5,209 bases of DNA from the NCBI GenBank assembly GCA_013813945.1, contig JACCQV010000805.1:1-5209 (forward strand), written 5' to 3'. The notes beneath the pieces are model-generated. The model searched no databases. It was not told where the DNA came from and saw only the letters and a list, made by a program, of their open reading frames with translations. The position numbers and the translations under genes are program-made. The stretch is from Deltaproteobacteria bacterium. GTDB lineage: Bacteria; Myxococcota_A; Polyangia; Haliangiales; Haliangiaceae. Shown here piece by piece: positions 1-4,821 of the stretch (the first letter of the stretch is position 1; the number at the start of each line of letters is the position of its first letter).

Positions 1-132
1 AGCTTCTGGAACCGCAACACGACCGAGCTATCGGTTGCCTCGTTCACGGGTTGCGTCCACGTCAATGTCCAAGGTGGCGTTGATGTTCAGGTTCACGTCA
101 ACGCGACGTTAACTGAGCGGCATTGGGTCTAG
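1..132 (+). CDS. C-terminal end of an unidentified protein (5' part outside window)
   Basis: Frame 1 is open from the first base to a TAG at 130-132, giving 43 residues that start SFWNRNTTELSV and end LTERHWV. Most codons end in G or C, as expected for a gene in this GC-rich DNA. The middle alternates Val with polar residues (VHVNVQ, then VDVQVHVN), a pattern typical of amphipathic beta strands, so this may be the edge of a beta-sandwich or beta-barrel-like domain. I do not recognise the family. The gene converges on the phosphatase gene, and the two stop codons overlap within one CTAG (129-132), so there is no room for a terminator between them. The reading rests on codon bias and composition over a short stretch, so confidence is moderate. 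Confidence 0.5.
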   Translation, partial: SFWNRNTTELSVASFTGCVHVNVQGGVDVQVHVNATLTERHWV

Positions 133-1430
133 TCCTGGAACAGGTTCTCTTCTTCGGTCTCCGTGCCGTGACGGTCGCCGTGGAGAGCGTCAGACAGATC
201 GTTCGTCGTCTTGCGCAGGCGCTGGCCGAGGACCTGGACGAAGCTCCACAGCATCTTCACCGCGCTCGCTGGCTCGCGCTTGATGATGTCGTAGAAGTCC
301 TTGCGCGTGATGACGAGGAGGCGCGTCTCGCCGGCCATTGCGGTCGCGGTGAGCGAGCGAACGGAGCGATCGACCAGCGCCATCTCGCCGAAGTGCGCAC
401 CCTTGGCCAGCTCCGCCACGGTCTTCTCGCCCTTCGCGAGCCGCACGGATCCTGACAGCACGATGTACATCGAGTCGCCGGGCTGACCGGCGCTGAAGAT
501 CTCTTGATCGGCCTTGAGCTCGAGCAGCTCGGCGATGTTCGAGATCCGCACCAGCTCCTTGTAGGAGAGATAGCGGAACATCTGCATCGCCTTGAGGACC
601 TCGAGCTTGAGCGAGACCTCGTTGTTGTGGGGCGCAAGCTCGGTCGAAGAGGTCGCGCCGACCCGGATCACGACCGCGGTGATGTTGTCGTGACCGCCAC
701 CGGCGTTCGCGCTGTCGACGAGCCGCTTCGGGACTTCTTTGATCTCACCGTCGGCGAGCTGCCGCGGCAGAGCCTCCTCGTCGATGTACGCGTACATCCC
801 GTCGGAGCACAGCATGAACCGGTCGCCGGGAAGGATGTCGAAGTCGAACGTGTCGACCTCGACGGAGCTGTAGACGCCGACCGCACGGGTCACCGCGTTC
901 TTGTACTGCTTGTACGGCGAGCTCTCGATCTGCTCGCGGTTCAGCTTGCCGCGGCGCACCAGCTCGTTCATCAGCGAGTGGTCCTCGGTGAGCACGTGAC
1001 ACTGGTTCTGGCGCGCGAGGTACACGCGGCTATCACCGACGTGCGCGATGAACCCGCGCAGGTGGTCGCCTGAGCCGGCGATCAAGAGCACCGTCGCCGT
1101 GGTGCCCATGCCTCGCTTCTCCTGCTCGATCTGGGCGCGGGCGTGGACCGCACCGCACGCGGCCTGGACCGCATGCTCGAGAACCTGGAGGATCTCGTAG
1201 GTCTGTACACCCGGATGATCGACCCGGTAGCGGTCGATCAGGTCGCGGTTGTTGAAGATCGCGTCGCGGATCTCGTGGACCGCGATCGACGACGCAACCT
1301 CACCCGCGGCGTGCCCACCCATGCCGTCGGCAACCAGAAACAACCGGAGCTTCTTGTCGATGAGGAAGTTGTCCTCGTTGTGAGTCCGCGTCCGACCGAT
1401 ATCGGTCGCTGCCGCGAACGTTAGCTCCAC
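129..1430 (-). CDS. PP2C-family Ser/Thr protein phosphatase with C-terminal cyclic-nucleotide-binding domain
   Basis: A 433-aa cytoplasmic protein predicted to remove phosphate from Ser/Thr-phosphoproteins in a metal-dependent reaction. Residues 1-258 carry the PPM/PP2C motifs in order: DIGRTRTHNEDN (10-21), ADGMGGHAAGE (34-44), GTTATV (109-114), VGDSRVYL (131-138), TEDHSL (148-153), TRAVG (181-185), CSDGMY (208-213) and GGGHDNITAVV (244-254). The metal-ligand Asp positions D35, D210 and D248 are intact. Residues about 283-400 form a cNMP-binding fold with the phosphate-binding cassette FGEMALVDRSVRS (347-359); E349 and R358 fall where ribose- and phosphate-contacting residues lie in this family. 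An acidic tail ends the protein. There is no signal peptide or membrane span. I chose the GTG at 1430 because PP2C homology begins there and GAGG lies just upstream. The ATG at 1541 would add 37 non-homologous Ser/Arg-rich residues overlapping the previous gene. It is probably the last gene of a three-gene operon, 28 bp after the DsbA-like gene. Family assignment is secure; ligand and substrates are unknown. Confidence 0.93.
   Translation of the reverse strand: MELTFAAATDIGRTRTHNEDNFLIDKKLRLFLVADGMGGHAAGEVASSIAVHEIRDAIFNNRDLIDRYRVDHPGVQTYEILQVLEHAVQAACGAVHARAQIEQEKRGMGTTATVLLIAGSGDHLRGFIAHVGDSRVYLARQNQCHVLTEDHSLMNELVRRGKLNREQIESSPYKQYKNAVTRAVGVYSSVEVDTFDFDILPGDRFMLCSDGMYAYIDEEALPRQLADGEIKEVPKRLVDSANAGGGHDNITAVVIRVGATSSTELAPHNNEVSLKLEVLKAMQMFRYLSYKELVRISNIAELLELKADQEIFSAGQPGDSMYIVLSGSVRLAKGEKTVAELAKGAHFGEMALVDRSVRSLTATAMAGETRLLVITRKDFYDIIKREPASAVKMLWSFVQVLGQRLRKTTNDLSDALHGDRHGTETEEENLFQD
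1393..1408. repeat. 16-bp perfect palindrome near the phosphatase start
   Basis: CGACCGATATCGGTCG is its own reverse complement. It lies inside the phosphatase coding region about 22-37 nt after the proposed GTG, over codons for the conserved T-D-I-G-R stretch. It may be a protein-binding site or an mRNA hairpin near the translation start. It may equally be a by-product of codon choice for a conserved motif, since the core GAT ATC GGT encodes Asp-Ile-Gly. Confidence 0.3.
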
Positions 1431-1433
1431 ATA

Positions 1434-1437
1434 CCTC
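1434..1437 (-). promoter_or_regulatory. Ribosome binding site supporting the GTG start of the phosphatase
   Basis: On the minus strand the sequence reads CCCGAGGTAT and then GTG. GAGG ends three bases before the GTG at 1430, a short but usable spacing that the DsbA-like gene also shows (GGAG, three bases, GTG). It supports the downstream start, which coincides with the beginning of PP2C homology. Confidence 0.5.
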
Positions 1438-1458
1438 GGGTAACACGGGCGGCAGAGG

Positions 1459-2823
1459 CTAGCAACCGGTGGTCGCGCAGCGTCCGAGGACCCCCGGCGC
1501 CAGCTCCGCCTCGACGAGCTGCTGGATGGTGGTCGGATCATTGAGGCCCGGATAGATCCGGCCGCCGATCACGACGGACGGCGAGCTCGTCACCCCGGAT
1601 TGCCGGGCGGCAGCAATCCAGTCGAGGGTGGCGCTGGCCAGCCGCGCCCGACACGCAGAGAGCTGCTTGCTGTCGATCTGCTGCTTCGCAGACACCGAGT
1701 CGATCAGCTTGTCGGGGGTGATTCGCCGTCCGTGTGCACGCGCCATCTGCGTGTACGCTTCGCTGACCCATTGCCAGCCCGGCGAGGCATCGAGGTCGTC
1801 GGGGCTCGAGCCGATGCGCTCGGCGCACAACGCCGCGTCACCGAGCATCGTCAGCTCGGCGGCGTCCTCACGCGCGACCTCGAACCACGGAGCCCACACC
1901 AGTCGGATCTCGCCGCGATACGTGTGGTGGACGCGGTTGAGCACCCGCATGGTCTGGTTGCACGACGCATCATTGGGACGGCACAACACCACGATGGGCA
2001 CCGGTGCGAGTGCGTCGGGCTTGCCGAAGGATGGCAGTCCGTCGAGCGCGAGCGGTGGCTCGGCGAGGGGATGGTCGCTCGATTCGGTTTCGAGCTCGTC
2101 GTCGGTCGGGCCCGCCGTGATCACGAGCGGCTGCGTTGCCTGCATGACCCCGGCATCGAAGGCCTCGAGGAGATCGTGGCGATCGATGCCCTTATCGAGC
2201 ATGTCGCGGGCGCGATCGTAGGCATCGAGATACGCGGCCTCGTAGTCGGCCTCGCTCATCGAGGTCAGCGACGTGCGCGCCGGCCTCGAGTTGAAGAACA
2301 CCATGGGCGAGGTCGTGCCACGCAGACGCTCCAGGCGACGCTCGTTCGCATCGATCACGTCGTGATAGCGGTCGTCGATGATCGCACGCTCGGCGCGCTG
2401 CGGATCGAGGCCTACCTTCTTGCCAAGCTCGAGCATCTGGTCGCGTGTCATCGACGTGCGTTGCGCATGGATCGCACCGATGAACTCGAAGAACTTCCCC
2501 TGTGCGTACGCCTCGAGCGCGAGCGTCGGCAGCTGTGGGCCGGGTGGGTTGGCCCCGCGCTGGACGATCCGATAGATGATCCGCACGCGCGCGGGATGGC
2601 GCTGCTGGAGCGCCTCGAGCTGGCGATACGCGGGCAGCCGCGTCGCGCCGGTCACGGACGGCGCAAAGAACAGCTCGACCGTGACGAGGGCGTTGGTCGG
2701 CCCGCGGGCGGGAGTCGTCGAAGGATCGTAGTGCTCGACCCGCACCACCTGTCCGCCAGGGGCGGCGAGCGCCGGCGGCAGCGCCGCGAGCACGATCGCC
2801 GCGACCACCAGCCGCGTGCTCAC
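1459..2823 (-). CDS. Exported tandem DsbA/thioredoxin-like protein lacking CxxC motifs
   Basis: A 454-aa protein with a likely Sec signal peptide: basic MSTR, hydrophobic core 5-19, probable cleavage after ALA at 18-20. It should act in the periplasm or envelope. Two thioredoxin-fold units are visible. The first (about 46-210) has the strand VTVELFF followed by APSVTGAT (54-61) where CxxC normally sits, and keeps the cis-proline loop TTSPMVFFN (170-178). The second (about 275-445) has PIVVLCRPNDASC (276-288), with two Cys spaced CX6C rather than CxxC, and the loop TSSPSVVIGGR (412-422). C333 (in LCAERIG) and C391 (in LSACRARL) sit where DsbA-like Thioredoxin_4 proteins often have conserved cysteines. 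The C-terminus ends CATTGC (C449, C454). Mature domain 1 has no cysteine; all six lie in domain 2. Ordinary disulfide oxidase activity is unlikely, and a binding, chaperone or structural role is possible. GTG at 2823 overlaps the upstream stop (GTGA), with GGAG three bases before it, so translation is probably coupled. The fold is fairly sure; the function is not. Confidence 0.85.
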   Translation of the reverse strand: MSTRLVVAAIVLAALPPALAAPGGQVVRVEHYDPSTTPARGPTNALVTVELFFAPSVTGATRLPAYRQLEALQQRHPARVRIIYRIVQRGANPPGPQLPTLALEAYAQGKFFEFIGAIHAQRTSMTRDQMLELGKKVGLDPQRAERAIIDDRYHDVIDANERRLERLRGTTSPMVFFNSRPARTSLTSMSEADYEAAYLDAYDRARDMLDKGIDRHDLLEAFDAGVMQATQPLVITAGPTDDELETESSDHPLAEPPLALDGLPSFGKPDALAPVPIVVLCRPNDASCNQTMRVLNRVHHTYRGEIRLVWAPWFEVAREDAAELTMLGDAALCAERIGSSPDDLDASPGWQWVSEAYTQMARAHGRRITPDKLIDSVSAKQQIDSKQLSACRARLASATLDWIAAARQSGVTSSPSVVIGGRIYPGLNDPTTIQQLVEAELAPGVLGRCATTGC

Positions 2824-3026
2824 GCGCTCCGATCCGCGTCGCGATCGGCGTCGCCATCGTCGTGGTCGGCGTCACGGTCGGTCGATTCGGTCACGGGTGC
2901 GGAATCTGCGGAGACCCCGGCCGGTTCATCGAGTGGCTCGATCGAGGGCCACAGGTACGCGAAGTACAACCCCGCGGACACGATCAACCCCAGGAACAGA
3001 GCGAGCACGAATGGTTCCCAGATCAC
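2820..3026 (-). CDS. Small single-span membrane protein with Asp-rich tail
   Basis: A 68-aa protein of unrecognised family. Residues 6-26 (FVLALFLGLIVSAGLYFAYLW) form one strong transmembrane helix, and residues 27-68 form a hydrophilic tail that becomes an Asp/Arg/Ala low-complexity run (from DRDADHDD onward). The short N-terminus carries one acidic residue and no positive charge, while the tail is strongly acidic, so topology is not obvious; N-in with an outside tail cannot be assumed. The GTG at 3026 is the best start. No convincing Shine-Dalgarno precedes it, but TATCAT lies six bases upstream, which would suit a leaderless message. Its TGA overlaps the GTG of the DsbA-like gene by four bases, pointing to co-translation. 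Being first in the operon, it may anchor or partner the exported DsbA-like protein, but that is inference from position. Frame openness, the clean helix and the GTGA overlap support a real gene despite its size. Confidence 0.72.
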   Translation of the reverse strand: MIWEPFVLALFLGLIVSAGLYFAYLWPSIEPLDEPAGVSADSAPVTESTDRDADHDDGDADRDADRSA

Positions 3027-3073
3027 GCCACGATGATAGCGCGCCCCTGCGGCTGGTGTAGGCTCCGCAACGC
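3027..3073. other. Divergent intergenic region between the operon and the Lgt-like gene
   Basis: This 47-bp gap must hold promoters for both directions unless one starts inside a neighbouring gene. Besides the minus-strand TATCAT, the plus strand has TAGGCT at 3059-3064, nine bases before the Lgt-like ATG, which is only a weak -10 match without a clear -35. No clear operator dyad is seen. The tight spacing means a regulator or polymerase bound on one side would probably affect the other. Confidence 0.4.
3033..3038 (-). promoter_or_regulatory. Candidate -10 element of the three-gene operon
   Basis: On the minus strand TATCAT matches the sigma-70 -10 consensus at five of six positions and lies six bases before the GTG at 3026. 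Transcription would then begin at or within a base or two of the start codon, giving a leaderless transcript, consistent with the absent Shine-Dalgarno. No good -35 is visible; TACACC at 3055-3060, 16 bases upstream, is a weak match. Confidence 0.35.
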
Positions 3074-4351
3074 ATGTACGCCGCCGCCATCCTCCTATCG
3101 GCCGCCACCGTCGCGGGGACCACCGGGCTGCCGTTCGTTCACCTCGGCTCGTTCAAGCTGCCGATCATCAACATCCCGATCCAGGCGTTCGGGGTCATCG
3201 TTGCTGCCGGCGTCCTGATCGGTGCACACCTGCTGCGCCGGTACGCAGAGTGGCACAAGGTGGGCGACGACAAGATCCGCGGCCTCACGGCCTGGATCAC
3301 CGTCACCGGCTTCATCGGTGCGCACGTGTTCGACGTGCTCGCGTACCAGTGGCCCGAGCTGCAGAAGGACCCGTTGCTCCTGATCAAGATCTGGTCGGGG
3401 ATCTCCTCGTACGGCGGCTTCATTGGCGGAGCCGCGGGCTTCGCGTTCTACGTCTGGTGGAAGCGCTTGCCGCCACGCCTCATGGCCGACATCGGCGTCG
3501 TGGGTCTGTTGCCCGCCTTCTCGATCGGCCGCATCGGCTGCACGGTCGTCAGCGATCACATCGGCCGCGCCGTCGATCCGACTGCCTGGTACGCGGCGCT
3601 TGCGATGGAGTATCCGCGGTTCGGTGATGCCGTCCTCCAGAACGGTCAGATCGCGCAGCTCGCGCTGACCAACCCGGGCACCAGTCCGACGATCCTTGCG
3701 TGGAACCTCGGGTTCATCGAGCTGCTCTATCTGATCCCGGTCAACGCGCTGCTCCTCTACATCGCGTTCCGTCGCAAGCGCCCGCCCGCAGGCCTGATCG
3801 CCGTGCTCAGCGGCATGCTCTACGCGCCGGTCCGGTTCTTCCTCGACTACCTGCGTCCCGAGACCACGGACCCGCGCTACATCGGCCTGACGTTTGCGCA
3901 GTGGAGCTCGATCGCGTTCTTCGCCGTGTCGGCCTACGCGGCCAGCCGCATGCTCAAGAACGGTGCGGCTGCCGAGACCCTCGCGCCGACGTCGCGCGAG
4001 GCGCAGGAGATGCTCAACATGGAGCTCAAGGAATCCGACGACGACGACCCCAAGAAGAAGGGGGCCAAGGCGGGCAAGGACCCCAAGGCCGTCGCCGCGG
4101 CGAAGGAGATCGACGCCGCGAAGGCCGAGGAGCGGCGCAAGGCCAAGGAGCTCGAGGACGAGCGCCTCGAGGCGAAGCGCAAGCAAGACGACGCCGAGGA
4201 GATCCAGGCCGCCGAGCGTCGCAAGAAGCAGGACGAGGAGGCTGCTGCCAAGAAGGCCGCAGCCGAGGCGGCGAAGAAGAATGCGCCCGAGGCTCCTGCC
4301 GAGACCGCCGCGCCGACCGTCCCGACGAAGAAGCCCAAGCCCAAGAAGTAA
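3074..4351 (+). CDS. lgt: Lgt-like prolipoprotein diacylglyceryl transferase with long charged C-terminal tail
   Basis: A 425-aa multi-span inner-membrane protein of the Lgt family, which transfers diacylglycerol from phosphatidylglycerol to the lipobox cysteine of prelipoproteins. Hydrophobic segments run through residues about 36-54, 70-90, 107-129, 139-152, 212-232, 240-256 and 276-294, plus an N-terminal hydrophobic stretch at 2-22. Family landmarks are QAFGV (37-41), SYGGFIGG (112-119), GRIGCTVVSDHIGR (152-165) and RFFLDYLR (254-261). Aligned by eye to E. coli Lgt, R143, G154 and R239 are kept (R153, G164, R254). Y26, H103, N146, E151 and E243 become F39, Y113, C156, D161 and D258. Residues about 297-425 are an added Lys/Ala/Glu-rich tail, probably helical over 337-403, ending in Pro/Lys (KKPKPKK) and expected in the cytoplasm. 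An in-frame TAG at 3059-3061 makes the ATG at 3074 the earliest ATG start. No Shine-Dalgarno is evident. The family is secure, but activity on prelipoproteins is less so. Confidence 0.88.
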   Translation: MYAAAILLSAATVAGTTGLPFVHLGSFKLPIINIPIQAFGVIVAAGVLIGAHLLRRYAEWHKVGDDKIRGLTAWITVTGFIGAHVFDVLAYQWPELQKDPLLLIKIWSGISSYGGFIGGAAGFAFYVWWKRLPPRLMADIGVVGLLPAFSIGRIGCTVVSDHIGRAVDPTAWYAALAMEYPRFGDAVLQNGQIAQLALTNPGTSPTILAWNLGFIELLYLIPVNALLLYIAFRRKRPPAGLIAVLSGMLYAPVRFFLDYLRPETTDPRYIGLTFAQWSSIAFFAVSAYAASRMLKNGAAAETLAPTSREAQEMLNMELKESDDDDPKKKGAKAGKDPKAVAAAKEIDAAKAEERRKAKELEDERLEAKRKQDDAEEIQAAERRKKQDEEAAAKKAAAEAAKKNAPEAPAETAAPTVPTKKPKPKK

Positions 4352-4366
4352 GTAGTAGGCGGCGGC

Positions 4367-4648
4367 TCAGCGAACCGAGTCCACGTCCTCTTCGTACGGC
4401 ATGCCGTAGCCCTCGTCATCCTCGCCGACGGCGAGCTCCGTCAACATGGTTCGCACCTCGGTCACCCGAGGGGACGAGGGTGCGAAGTCGACGTCCTTGT
4501 CGGCTAGATAACCCGCCTCGAGGCTCTTCACGGCCTCGGCGATCTCGTCCGGGCTCGCCGCGGTCTCGAGGATTCGTTCGACGACGAGGTCGTCGACGTC
4601 GCCAAGAATCTCTCGGACTTCATCGGGTGTCGCTGGTGTGGACTGCAT
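4367..4648 (-). CDS. Small acidic protein of unknown function
   Basis: A 93-aa soluble protein, probably helical over its first half (TPDEVREILGDVDDLVVERI at 7-26, then SPDEIAEAVKSLEAG) and very acidic near the end (GEDDEGYGMPYEEDVDSVR). The opening resembles short hypothetical proteins in proteobacteria that begin with a DEVREILG-type helix, but I cannot name a family with confidence. There is no signal peptide, membrane span or cysteine. I chose the ATG at 4648 because AAGG lies seven bases upstream. An ATG at 4765 would add 39 residues rich in Arg and Cys, unlike the acidic remainder and without a good ribosome site. The gene converges on the Lgt-like gene with only 15 bp between stop codons, so the two transcripts probably overlap at their 3' ends. 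It has no visible operon partner: 173 bp separate it from the next minus-strand gene. Confidence 0.75.
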   Translation of the reverse strand: MQSTPATPDEVREILGDVDDLVVERILETAASPDEIAEAVKSLEAGYLADKDVDFAPSSPRVTEVRTMLTELAVGEDDEGYGMPYEEDVDSVR

Positions 4649-4655
4649 GTGTTTG

Positions 4656-4659
4656 CCTT
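4656..4659 (-). promoter_or_regulatory. Ribosome binding site deciding the start of the 93-aa protein
   Basis: On the minus strand the sequence reads GGCAAGGCAAACAC followed by ATG. AAGG is seven bases before the ATG at 4648, the usual spacing, and favours this start over the upstream in-frame ATG at 4765. Confidence 0.55.
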
Positions 4660-4796
4660 GCCAGCTGCGAGAGCAACGCGCGTGCCCGCGATCACCTCGC
4701 GGCGCGAGGGAGGCCGAACAGATCGCCCGTGCTCCCTCGCAGCGGCTGTGCGTGGGGCGCGCCATGTTTGCACACGAGAGGAACCCCGATGGCGCG

Positions 4797-4817
4797 CGGC
4801 CCTCGTGAACGAGGCCG
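4797..4817 (-). terminator. Hairpin downstream of the lysine-rich repeat gene
   Basis: On the minus strand, four bases after the TGA at 4822-4824, CGGCCTCG-TTCA-CGAGGGCCG can fold into an eight-pair stem with one bulged base and a four-base loop. There is no T-run after it (CGCGCC follows), so it is not a classical intrinsic terminator. GC-rich bacteria often use such stems to end or stabilise transcripts. The 173-bp gap holding it (4649-4821) otherwise shows no clear element; the promoter of the 93-aa gene should lie in it, but I cannot pick one out. Confidence 0.4.
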
Positions 4818-4821
4818 AGCG

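Noticed and set aside
504..1073. Plus-strand frame of 189 codons opposite the phosphatase
   Set aside because: It is an antisense shadow of the PP2C coding region; the motifs are all on the minus strand.
1431..1541. N-terminal extension of the phosphatase from the ATG at 1541
   Set aside because: The 37 added residues are Ser/Arg/Pro-rich and lie opposite no PP2C homology; they overlap the end of the DsbA-like gene. GTG at 1430 has GAGG upstream and matches the domain boundary.
1600..3036. Open plus-strand frame of 478 codons opposite the DsbA-like gene
   Set aside because: It is an antisense shadow typical of GC-rich coding DNA: composition is Arg/His-rich without a recognisable domain. 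The minus strand instead gives a signal peptide and two cis-Pro loops.
3095..4186. Open minus-strand frame of 363 codons opposite the Lgt-like gene
   Set aside because: It is low-complexity Arg/Leu/Glu sequence with no motif, while the plus strand encodes clear Lgt motifs over the same bases.
3934..4419. Minus-strand frame rich in Ala, Ser and Phe that looks hydrophobic or membrane-like
   Set aside because: It is the reverse complement of the Lys/Ala/Glu tail codons (AAG and GCC read as CTT and GGC), which automatically gives Phe/Leu/Ala/Ser-rich peptides.
4649..4765. Longer start of the small acidic protein at the ATG at 4765
   Set aside because: The 39 added residues are basic and Cys-containing, unlike the acidic body, and there is no good ribosome site. 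The ATG at 4648 has AAGG at the usual distance.
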